Source: an uncultured Treponema sp. (GTDB lineage: Bacteria > Spirochaetota > Spirochaetia > Treponematales > Treponemataceae). From it: DNA of 18,147 nucleotides. Position 1 is the stretch's first letter. Every line of letters starts with the position of its first letter. The DNA is taken from positions 1-18,147 of the forward strand of contig CAKZZR010000176.1 in the NCBI GenBank assembly GCA_937885475.1, given 5' to 3'. Positions 11,127 to 18,147 of the stretch are shown piece after piece. The position numbers were made by a program, and so were the translations under genes. The notes beneath the pieces are model-generated. The model was not told where the DNA came from. It searched no databases and saw only the letters and a program-made list of their open reading frames with translations.

Positions 11127-14100
11127 ATGGAATCAGAGCGCATTCTCGAATCAATTATAGAGAATTTTTTCAGGGACGACGAAAAAAATCAGATTTACAT
11201 TTCTTTGTCTGAATCATTGTTCCCTGCCGTAAAAAAATATTCCAGCAATGGCATTATGGTCATTGACCTTCAGGAGGATTTCTCACCGCTCAAGCCGTTC
11301 CTGCAAATCCTGAAGTCGCTCAAACTGTCTCGCTCAGATTTGGAAAAATCCGTCTATTCGCTTCAGCTGGACACCTTTGATTCCTGGCTGAACGGCGATT
11401 CCCTTAAAAAGCGAAAGGATATTTTTATTCGCGAGGAGCTGAATTACGAAAAGCGCCGCATTCGCGAAGCAATCATCTCACTGCTTAAGCGCCATTTTAC
11501 CGGCGACTGCAAGTGCATCATCCTGAACTCGCAGTTTTTGAGCGAGGAAGCCCTTGAGATTCTTAAGATTCTTGATAAGGAACTGCATTGCGGAAAGATG
11601 ATTTTTTGCTTTAACAGCATCCGCCTTGAGCAGTATTCCGATTTTATGCGCGCATACATTCACGCGCTCATAAATTGTCCTGACTATTATTCCATCACCA
11701 CTGCCGCAGACTTTGACGAGAACGCCATTCTGCCAAAACCGCGCCTTTCCTTGGATTACCAGACCTTGTTTAGCACGCTGACCGTTTACAACGCGTTCCT
11801 TGCGCTTTCTGAAGGCAACGCGCTCGTCCGTCAGATTGATGAAGCAAGCCTTTTGCGCAAGTTTTCTACGCAGGAGCAGCGCTCAATTTATATAGAGATG
11901 GGAAAACTGTGCTTTTACCGCGATGAGCTTGACCTTGCCACGTATTACTTCAGCAACGTAATAGAAACCGAGGTTGGAGACATGAACGATGCAACCGCGC
12001 TGTACTATCTTGCGTTCCTTGCCTACCTCAAGGGCATGAATCCTGCGGCTAACAAGTATCTTGCAAAGATAAAGCTTGTTCTGGTGGACAAAACAAACTC
12101 CCCGGAATACGCGCTTACCCTAATGCTGGAATACATTATTGCCGCACGCATAAATGCAAATTACCCGCTCCAAAAGTACGAGCTTGCCCTTGACCTTCTG
12201 GAACAAACGGGGCTGCTTAACAACCGCATCTTTACTTCGATTACGATTCCGTGGAACATTCTGTACGAAAAGCAGCTGCGCGCAAAAATGTTCCTTCGCG
12301 TGCAGGAAGCGCTCCATTGCTCAGAGTCGCTGGATAACCGCTTTGGGCTAAGCTCCTGCTGCCATTGGATGGGAATCTGCCTTACAAACGACGGACGCAA
12401 AGAGGAATCCATAAAGTGGTACACGCGATGCCTGCATATCCGAGAGGAAATGGCGGACTTGCTTGCAATCATAAAAATCACCAACGGCTTTTCCTACGAA
12501 TATCTTATCAGCGCGCGCTATAAGGAATCCTATAACGTCATAAATGAATTCAGCTATCACCTTTTGGAAACAGACGACTACCCGGAAATTGTAATCACGC
12601 TGGGCAACGTTGGACGTGCCCTGTTCTTTGCCCGCAACCTTGAGCAGGCAACGCACGTTTTTCAGAAGCTGCTTGACCTTATGTACAACTTTGACCTTAT
12701 GAACGTTTCTGTAAATTCGTTCATTCCGTTGTACAACGACATCCTTACCTATCTTGCGATTATAGAGCTGTTCAGCGGCAATTACACCCGCGCCAAGATG
12801 AACCTGTACAACATTCTGCATAACGGACACGAGCTTTCTCCTATTGAGGAAATTTCCATGCTGTTCCTGCGCGCGTGCGTGCATCTTATGGAAAACGAGC
12901 TTGACGAAAGCTTTGAGGTTTTTGCGGACATGGTAAAGAAGTTCAAAAAGGTTGGCGCAACGCAAGAGCATCGTCTGGCATTCTTTTATTACGAATTTGC
13001 CATTCAGTTGGAAAAGAACGGTCAGCTGGAAAAGGCCGCCAAGATGATGGCAGAAGGCCATAAAATTGCGGTGCGCAACAATCTTTCATATTATTCGCAA
13101 AGGAAGGACGCAGTTACCACGGCGGAATACCTTGCTGCCGTTGAGCAGTTTGAGCCGCTTAACCTTGACCTGAACACGCTTGCCGCCCGCGCCGAAAAAG
13201 AGCGCCTTATGAACTTATTGCATAAGCGGCTCCGCGACTCGCAGTTCTTGAACAAATTGATGTCGTTCACAATCGACACATTCAACGAGCAAAAGTACCG
13301 CACCAACGTCATTCAGTCCGTGTTTGACTACACAATGTCTGACGCGGTGTTCCTTGCAGAAAAGTCGGCAGAAACCCACGAATGGGAAATCCTTGCCTGC
13401 TCAATGCGCGACGAGGTTAAGGTTCCTTCCAAAAATTTATGGAACGAGCTGCTTAACTATTCCCGCGACGTGCGCCCAGAAAGCATACAAAAGCAGAGCG
13501 ACCGCGACATCATGTACATCAACCTTTCCAAGTTTGATCTGACCGCGGGAATCATCATTTACCTTAAGAAAAAACTGTGGCTTTCGGCGGAGGAATTTTC
13601 CACGCTGAACCTTGCGATGAACAACATTCAGGCGCAGCTGGTCATGTTCAATCAGAATCAGCATCTTGCGCTAATTTCGTCTACGGACCCGCTTTCTAAG
13701 CTTAAGAACCGCCGCGCGTTCAACGAGCATCTGATGATAGAAAGCGAGCTTATAAGCCGGTACGAGGCGAAGTCGCAGGGAACGATGTGCGAGTCCATTG
13801 TATTTGTGGATTTGGACAACTTTAAGTATTACAACGACAACTTTGGTCACGAAATTGGCGACCTGCTTATAGCTCAGATGGGCGTAATCCTTAAGTCCGT
13901 ATTCCGCAAGGTGGACTTTGTTGCGCGCTACGGCGGAGACGAATTTGTTGTGTGCCTGCCAAATACCAAAAGCGCCGAAGCAAAGCGTTCCGGCGAGCGC
14001 CTGTTTGACGCGCTCAAAAAGCAGAAGTTCTTTATTCCTGAAATTGAAAAAGCCCTTGGACGAAAAATCGATGTTCCTAAAAACAAGATTTTTGGCTTCA

Positions 14101-14279
14101 GCATTGGAATCTGCTGCAATTTGGACAATTCGGAAATAACGAACCTTGAGGAAACCGTAAGCAAGGCCGACCAGGCGCTGTATTATTCAAAGCATCACAA
14201 GAAGGGAACCATTTCAGTCTGGAGCGAAATTAAGGACAAGCTCGATAGTGATGGAGAAACCGTTTTAAATGACCGATAA
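11127..14279 (+). CDS. Large GGDEF protein: STAND-like N-terminus, TPR-type repeats, GAF-like and diguanylate cyclase domains
   Basis: The 1050-residue product ends in a GGDEF domain (about 845-1035) that makes cyclic di-GMP from two GTP. It opens STDPLSKLKNRRAF, has FVDLDNFKYYND for metal binding, and an intact YGGDEF (936-940) with the product-inhibition site RKVD at 927-930, exactly five residues before it, so activity and feedback are expected. Residues 715-845 (FLNKLMSFTIDTFNE..., TAGIIIYLKKKLWLS) look like a GAF domain. Residues 250-700 are helical TPR-like repeats. Residues 1-230 resemble the NTPase part of STAND/MalT-type proteins around KCIILNSQFLSEEALEILKIL (the Walker B region), but I see no Walker A loop, so it is probably a non-hydrolysing remnant. 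No membrane segment. A TetR-type gene follows after 20 bases. The GGDEF call is firm; the STAND and GAF calls are inferences. Confidence 0.9.
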   Translation: MESERILESIIENFFRDDEKNQIYISLSESLFPAVKKYSSNGIMVIDLQEDFSPLKPFLQILKSLKLSRSDLEKSVYSLQLDTFDSWLNGDSLKKRKDIFIREELNYEKRRIREAIISLLKRHFTGDCKCIILNSQFLSEEALEILKILDKELHCGKMIFCFNSIRLEQYSDFMRAYIHALINCPDYYSITTAADFDENAILPKPRLSLDYQTLFSTLTVYNAFLALSEGNALVRQIDEASLLRKFSTQEQRSIYIEMGKLCFYRDELDLATYYFSNVIETEVGDMNDATALYYLAFLAYLKGMNPAANKYLAKIKLVLVDKTNSPEYALTLMLEYIIAARINANYPLQKYELALDLLEQTGLLNNRIFTSITIPWNILYEKQLRAKMFLRVQEALHCSESLDNRFGLSSCCHWMGICLTNDGRKEESIKWYTRCLHIREEMADLLAIIKITNGFSYEYLISARYKESYNVINEFSYHLLETDDYPEIVITLGNVGRALFFARNLEQATHVFQKLLDLMYNFDLMNVSVNSFIPLYNDILTYLAIIELFSGNYTRAKMNLYNILHNGHELSPIEEISMLFLRACVHLMENELDESFEVFADMVKKFKKVGATQEHRLAFFYYEFAIQLEKNGQLEKAAKMMAEGHKIAVRNNLSYYSQRKDAVTTAEYLAAVEQFEPLNLDLNTLAARAEKERLMNLLHKRLRDSQFLNKLMSFTIDTFNEQKYRTNVIQSVFDYTMSDAVFLAEKSAETHEWEILACSMRDEVKVPSKNLWNELLNYSRDVRPESIQKQSDRDIMYINLSKFDLTAGIIIYLKKKLWLSAEEFSTLNLAMNNIQAQLVMFNQNQHLALISSTDPLSKLKNRRAFNEHLMIESELISRYEAKSQGTMCESIVFVDLDNFKYYNDNFGHEIGDLLIAQMGVILKSVFRKVDFVARYGGDEFVVCLPNTKSAEAKRSGERLFDALKKQKFFIPEIEKALGRKIDVPKNKIFGFSIGICCNLDNSEITNLEETVSKADQALYYSKHHKKGTISVWSEIKDKLDSDGETVLNDR

Positions 14280-14299
14280 AAAAGAAAAGGTTATGTAAA

Positions 14300-14968
14300 A
14301 TGGCGTCTAAAAATATCTCCCGAGAAAAAATCATCAGCGCGTTTTTGTTCTGCGCGTTTGACAAAAACGTAGGCTCCACGTCGCTTCAGGATATTGCGGA
14401 ATATCTGGGCATAAAAAAAGCTTCGCTGTACAATCATTTTTCTGGCCGTGACGAAATGTACGACGCCACGCTTGCGTATTGCCGCGACTATTTGGAAAAC
14501 CTTTCGTTCATTCCAGAAAATTTCCTTAAGCTGGATATTTTTCGCACAAAGACGCTGTGCGAGGTGCTGAACACGCTCATCCGGCGTTACATTCAGATTT
14601 ACGAGACGGAGCCGATGTTCCAGATTTACGCCTTTGTGCACAGCGAACAGTATTTTAACAAAATTGCCGCAGACATTGCCGACGCGGAATACGCCAAGCT
14701 GGAATATGGGCTGAGCCGCATTCTTCTTATTTATTGCAACGACAAAAAAGCGGGGCTTTCTCCGGCGGAGCTGGATTCTGCAATAAAATGGTACACGAGC
14801 GCGCTTCTTCAGCAGCTGGACGCCTACATCATGCACAAGAAAGAAATTGTACGCCAAAACCCAGAATGCGGAGCCGGAAGCCTGTTTGCCCTGCCAACTG
14901 ACGATGCCGCCCTCGAAAAAATCTATTTCCTTTCTGACTACTATATAAATTCGCTCTTTAAACTGTGA
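14300..14968 (+). CDS. TetR-family transcriptional regulator
   Basis: A 222-residue TetR-type protein. The N-terminal helix-turn-helix spans residues 6-52: REKIISAFLFCAFDKNVGSTSLQDIAEYLGIKKASLYNHFSGRDEM, split as STSLQDIAEYLG and the recognition helix KKASLYNHF. The rest is a helical ligand/dimer domain without recognisable ligand residues. AAAGG (14286-14290) is the ribosome site, 9 bases from the ATG. Between them lies a start-stop pair (ATG TAA, 14293-14298) that might weaken translation. The 20-base gap to the GGDEF gene suggests one transcript, so the regulator may control its own operon or act in the same signalling pathway. Targets and ligand unknown. Confidence 0.87.
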   Translation: MASKNISREKIISAFLFCAFDKNVGSTSLQDIAEYLGIKKASLYNHFSGRDEMYDATLAYCRDYLENLSFIPENFLKLDIFRTKTLCEVLNTLIRRYIQIYETEPMFQIYAFVHSEQYFNKIAADIADAEYAKLEYGLSRILLIYCNDKKAGLSPAELDSAIKWYTSALLQQLDAYIMHKKEIVRQNPECGAGSLFALPTDDAALEKIYFLSDYYINSLFKL

Positions 14969-14992
14969 AATTAAAAAAAGAATTTGCGAAAT

Positions 14993-15023
14993 TTGTAGAA
15001 GTGACCGATACTATCTGTATACT
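14993..15023 (+). promoter_or_regulatory. Weak candidate promoter of the chemoreceptor gene
   Basis: TATACT (15018-15023) lies 15 bases before the ATG, with TTGTAG (14993-14998) upstream at a long 19-bp spacing. An overlapping ACCGATAC (15004-15011) resembles the flagellar sigma-28 -10 box (GCCGATAA) but its -35 is poor. I cannot decide which is used. Confidence 0.35.
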
Positions 15024-15038
15024 GAAAAAGAGGTTACT

Positions 15039-17111
15039 ATGAAAAGAAACGGGAAGCTTTATCTGGTTGTTGCAGGCACAGTTGCAGCTGCAATTTTAAT
15101 TCTCAATGTGATTCAAATCCTTGTGATTTCAAAACTTATGCGAAGCACTATGAAGGATGAGTCCTTGGTCGAATATCAGCAGTTTGCAGATTCGTATTCA
15201 GACGTTGTTGCGCTTACGCTTGAAAAGTATTTTGCACATCTTGATTTTTATGTGAACGCAGATGTGGTAAAAACGCGCAGTACGCCACAGATTGTGGAAT
15301 GGCTTAGAGAAAACGAAGCGCTTCGCGACAGGTCTATGGACTATGTTGCATGGGTCGACAATGACGGAGAATTCTTTTCGGATGTGGGAACGCACACTAA
15401 CGTTGTGGAACGCGACTATTTTCAGGGCATAATGCGTCAGGGAAAGGACGAATTCATAGATAATCCGGTTACATCAAAGGCGACGGGAAAAACCGTCGTT
15501 CATATCTGCCGGGCAGCAAAGGTGAACGGAAAAACGGTCGGCTTCTTTTCTGGCGTAGTAAACTTCAACAATCTTTCTTCGTTGCTTGATGCGGTTAATT
15601 TGGACAAGGGCGACGTTTCTTTGTTCTCCTCTAAGGGAGATTTGATTTGTACCAGCGGAAATTTTGACACCTTACAGTCTAACCTTGAGGCTGGTGGCGC
15701 AGAAGCAAAGCAGATGCTTACAGACATTGCATCTGCAACAGGTCGTGGCATTGTCGGCGTTTACGAGACGCGCGGCGGAAAGACAGTGAACATCTACCGC
15801 CCGATTAAGCACACGCCGTGGTTTCTTACCTTGATGATGGACTCAAGCGAAATACTTGCGACGGCAATAACGGTTGGTCATTACATGCTTGCTGGAAGCA
15901 TTATCCTTATGGTGGTAATCATTTTGCTTGTCGTAATTATCATATATGGCTCCCTTAAGCCGCTTGATAACGTTGAGCGCACGATTGTAAACATTGCTTC
16001 TGGCGACGCGGATTTGACCAAGCGTATTGACTATCAGGCTAACAACGAAATTGGACGCGTTGTGGACGGCTTCAATCTGTTTGCGTCCAAGCTGCAAAGT
16101 ATCATAAGTGCCATGAAGGATTCCAAGAACGATTTGGTTGCGTCCGGCGAATCCCTTTCGGCTTGCTCGCAGGACACATCTTCTGCAATCACGCAGATTC
16201 TTGCGAACATCAAGAGTTTGGACAGCTTTGTGAACGTGCAGTCCACCAGTGTTCATCAGACGGCGGGCGCGGTAAACGAGATTGCGTCAAACATCGAATC
16301 GCTCAATCACATGATAGAAAGTCAGGCTTCTTCGGTAACGCAGGCTTCTGCTGCCGTAGAGCAGATGATAGGAAACATCAATTCCGTAAATAATTCCGTT
16401 TCTAAGATGGCGGAAGGCTTTGAGGACTTGGAGCATAAGGTTGTAACCGGTGTTCAGAAGCAGGAGGATGTAAATTCCCGCATCCAAGTTATTGAGACAG
16501 AAAGCAAGGCGCTGCAGGAAGCGAACGCCGTTATTTCTGGTATTGCGGAACAGACGAACTTGCTTGCCATGAACGCGGCGATTGAGGCGGCTCATGCGGG
16601 CGAGGCAGGAAAGGGCTTTGCCGTTGTTGCAGACGAAATCCGTAAGCTTTCTGAAACATCTACGTCGCAGTCAAAAACAATCGGTGAGCAGCTTAAGACG
16701 ATTACCGACAGCATTGACGGAATTGTTTCGGCTTCAATGGCCGCGCAAAAGTCGTTTGCCGAGGTTTCGCAGGGAATTTCAGAGACCACGAATCTTGTTC
16801 ATGAAATTAAGAATGCAATGGCGGAGCAGGGCGAAGGCTCAAAGCAAATTTCCGTTGCGCTTAACGCCATGAACGACAGCTCAAATCAGGTTAAGAATTC
16901 CTCTTACGAGATGTCTGAGGGCAACAAGGCAATTCTTGAGGAAATCAAGAGCCTTCAGGATTCCACGTTCAGCATAAAGTCGGCGATGGATGAAATGGCT
17001 GTGGGTGCGGAAAAAATCAACGAAACCGGCGTGGCGCTTTCTACGCTGTCGAATGCTGTTGGAGATTCAATTTCAAAAATAGGCGAGCAGGTTGACCAGT
17101 TCAAGGTGTAG
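15039..17111 (+). CDS. Methyl-accepting chemotaxis protein with periplasmic dCache-type sensor
   Basis: A 690-residue transmembrane chemoreceptor. Residues 7-31 are the first membrane helix (LYLVVAGTVAAAILILNVIQ), about 40-275 a periplasmic double-Cache-like sensor (YVAWVDNDGEFFSDVG, ERDYFQGIM, GKTVVHICRAA), 281-306 the second helix (AGSIILMVVIILLVVIIIYG), then a HAMP domain (SLKPLDNVERTIVNIASGD) and the cytoplasmic signalling hairpin, whose conserved tip EQTNLLAMNAAIEAAHAG... and FAVVADEIRKLSE begins at about 503. The tryptophan-tyrosine pair of the amino-acid-binding dCache motif is not seen, so the ligand is open. The C-terminus (GEQVDQFKV) lacks a CheR-tethering pentapeptide. AGAGG five bases before the ATG is the ribosome site. 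It works through CheW and CheA on the flagellar motor. An intrinsic terminator follows directly. Confidence 0.95.
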   Translation: MKRNGKLYLVVAGTVAAAILILNVIQILVISKLMRSTMKDESLVEYQQFADSYSDVVALTLEKYFAHLDFYVNADVVKTRSTPQIVEWLRENEALRDRSMDYVAWVDNDGEFFSDVGTHTNVVERDYFQGIMRQGKDEFIDNPVTSKATGKTVVHICRAAKVNGKTVGFFSGVVNFNNLSSLLDAVNLDKGDVSLFSSKGDLICTSGNFDTLQSNLEAGGAEAKQMLTDIASATGRGIVGVYETRGGKTVNIYRPIKHTPWFLTLMMDSSEILATAITVGHYMLAGSIILMVVIILLVVIIIYGSLKPLDNVERTIVNIASGDADLTKRIDYQANNEIGRVVDGFNLFASKLQSIISAMKDSKNDLVASGESLSACSQDTSSAITQILANIKSLDSFVNVQSTSVHQTAGAVNEIASNIESLNHMIESQASSVTQASAAVEQMIGNINSVNNSVSKMAEGFEDLEHKVVTGVQKQEDVNSRIQVIETESKALQEANAVISGIAEQTNLLAMNAAIEAAHAGEAGKGFAVVADEIRKLSETSTSQSKTIGEQLKTITDSIDGIVSASMAAQKSFAEVSQGISETTNLVHEIKNAMAEQGEGSKQISVALNAMNDSSNQVKNSSYEMSEGNKAILEEIKSLQDSTFSIKSAMDEMAVGAEKINETGVALSTLSNAVGDSISKIGEQVDQFKV

Positions 17112-17135
17112 CTTTGAGCGCATAAAATGAAGGTA

Positions 17136-17165
17136 AAGGCGGTGGGGCTTCTCACCGCTTTTTTT
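17136..17165 (+). terminator. Intrinsic terminator after the chemoreceptor gene
   Basis: GCGGTG (17139-17144) pairs with CACCGC (17153-17158) around an 8-base loop. The stem can be extended by a G-T and A-T pairs, and seven T's follow (17159-17165). It lies 24 bp past the chemoreceptor stop codon and only 13 bp before the ATG chosen for the next gene. Confidence 0.85.
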
Positions 17166-17177
17166 GTCAGGACGTAT

Positions 17178-18086
17178 ATGCAGTTTATTCCGGTTGAAGA
17201 ACTGAGCGCAAAGAACAGGGCGGCGCTCACTCAGTTTCTTATGAAGCACGAGCGCTTGTGCGTACAATTGAGCGCTTCCGCCCGAAAAAGCATGGCAGCT
17301 TTGTTTGCCGTGTATGTTAATGATGTGTGCGCGGCGGATTTGTATGGGCTGGTAAGTATAAAAAAAACGATTCTGCATTGTCTGCCCTTTGCCAATCATG
17401 AGGAAAAAACTGCCATGCAGGACGATTTTGTGCGTTCCTTTGCGGATTTTTTTAAGGGCGAAGGCTTTGCGTGCCCCGTCTGTGTTAACGGCACAGAAAG
17501 CGGAAGCGCCCTTGTTCTTGACGCGCTCAGAGCTTGCGGCTACGAGCCGGCGGAGCAGAATGCTTATTTTTTGATGACGTTGCCACGGAATGCGCCGTGC
17601 GGCAAAAACGCTGCGCTTCCGGCGGGCGCGCAGATTGTCCGCTGCAAAAAGGATTTGCCGGAGCCGTTCCGCCGCCAATTGTTCGACCTGCAAAAGCACT
17701 ACGAGACGGAAGAAGTCGTGCCTGTATGCCTTTCGCTTGATGAGGATTTGTGTCGTCTGCGCCTATCAAATTCGCTTCGCACGCAGTACATTCTGGCGCT
17801 CTGCTTGAGCGACCCGGCAACTGGCGCGGAACAGCTGGTGGCAAAGGCGGGTACCAACGCCATAGGCTTTAAGGCAGTGCAGTTTGGCGGCGTATACACA
17901 AGTGCGCCCTTTCGCAAAAGGGGCTTTGCCCGCATTCTTCTTTGTGCGCTCATCTCAAAAATCCTTAGAATGCGCCGCGTTCCCGTTCTTTTTGTAAAGA
18001 CGCACAATGCCACTGCCGTTTCCTTGTATCATTCCCTTGGCTTTATGACGCTGTGCGGCTATACGATTGCGTATTATGGCGGATAG
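17178..18086 (+). CDS. GNAT-family acetyltransferase with an unassigned N-terminal half
   Basis: The last 100 residues of this 302-residue protein are a GNAT fold: KAGTNAIGFKAVQFGGVYTSAPFRK, then the acetyl-CoA-binding loop RKRGFARILLCALI, and FVKTHNATAVSLYHSLGF, the end motif of the family. The first 190 residues have no clear motif and may be a degenerate second GNAT domain, a common arrangement. Substrate unknown. The frame is open back to an ATG at 17127, but that would put the terminator hairpin inside the gene; AGGA (17169-17172) five bases before the ATG at 17178 supports the shorter form. No promoter is obvious between terminator and start: expression may come from read-through, or from a weak TAAAAT (17122-17127) upstream of the hairpin. 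Nothing follows in the window but repeat copy C. Confidence 0.82.
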   Translation: MQFIPVEELSAKNRAALTQFLMKHERLCVQLSASARKSMAALFAVYVNDVCAADLYGLVSIKKTILHCLPFANHEEKTAMQDDFVRSFADFFKGEGFACPVCVNGTESGSALVLDALRACGYEPAEQNAYFLMTLPRNAPCGKNAALPAGAQIVRCKKDLPEPFRRQLFDLQKHYETEEVVPVCLSLDEDLCRLRLSNSLRTQYILALCLSDPATGAEQLVAKAGTNAIGFKAVQFGGVYTSAPFRKRGFARILLCALISKILRMRRVPVLFVKTHNATAVSLYHSLGFMTLCGYTIAYYGG

Positions 18087-18095
18087 CGTAACCAA

Positions 18096-18147
18096 GGAAA
18101 TCAATTTTATGTGAAGCTGCATAAAAAATAGCGCAAAGGAGAAGTTG
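18096..18147 (+). repeat. Left end (copy C) of the structured intergenic repeat, cut by the window end
   Basis: AAAAAATAGC (18123-18132) followed by GCAAAGGAGAAGTTG matches the start of copies A and B. The match to copy A continues upstream: GGAAATCAATTTTAT (18096-18110), eight variable bases, then GCATAAA, with the same spacing as in copy A (minus strand, from 3455). In total about 47 of 52 bases agree. The other end lies outside the window. Confidence 0.8.

Noticed and set aside
14981..14993. AATTTGCGAAATT palindrome after the TetR gene as a terminator
   Set aside because: The stem is only five A-T pairs and no T-run follows.

Overview
The window looks like a chromosomal segment of a host-associated treponeme (Spirochaetota). 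This is an inference from protein style and content: a dCache chemoreceptor, a very large GGDEF protein, a PTS enzyme I without a visible permease or HPr, and a spirochaete-type long-chain acyl-CoA ligase. There is no rRNA or tRNA to confirm it. Nothing in the genes themselves suggests a phage, plasmid or integrative element. The unusual material is mostly between the genes.

Layout. Positions 1-202 hold a degenerate copy of a structured repeat. Then come an XRE-type regulator (203-526) and a pyridoxal/pyridoxamine kinase (642-1472). Convergent to the kinase is metY (O-acetylhomoserine sulfhydrylase, 1580-2866, minus strand). It has a long leader with a strong promoter, a 23-codon open reading frame whose last codons include Met and Cys, and three tandem hairpins. 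Divergent from metY is a plus-strand run, ptsI - der - merR-like - rsm22-like (3514-8763), with short gaps or overlaps typical of an operon. It meets a minus-strand long-chain acyl-CoA ligase (8782-10698) tail to tail; that gene's best intrinsic terminator lies inside the rsm22-like coding sequence. After a 428-bp divergent region come a TPR/GAF/GGDEF protein and a TetR-type regulator (11127-14968), a methyl-accepting chemotaxis protein (15039-17111) with an intrinsic terminator, and a GNAT-type protein (17178-18086).

The most interesting signal is a family of non-coding repeats. Two complete copies (3198-3428 minus, 10872-11022 plus) lie in the two divergent promoter regions. A third starts at 18123 and runs off the window, and a degenerate fourth lies at about 50-170. 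The complete copies share terminal arms AAAAAATAGC / GCTATTTTTT and fold into the same branched structure. Several stems differ in sequence between copies but keep pairing (seven double compensatory changes by my count), and one hairpin keeps a GNRA-type loop on one strand only (GAAA in one copy, GTAA in the other). That argues for a selected RNA structure rather than only a palindromic MITE.

How the genes work together. metY and the B6 kinase fit sulfur amino-acid and PLP metabolism (MetY is PLP-dependent). Der and the Rsm22-like protein both point to ribosome maturation, placed behind ptsI. The GGDEF/TetR pair and the chemoreceptor suggest signalling and motility functions. ptsI and the GGDEF gene have good sigma-70 promoters placed so close to the ATG that their mRNAs are probably leaderless or nearly so.
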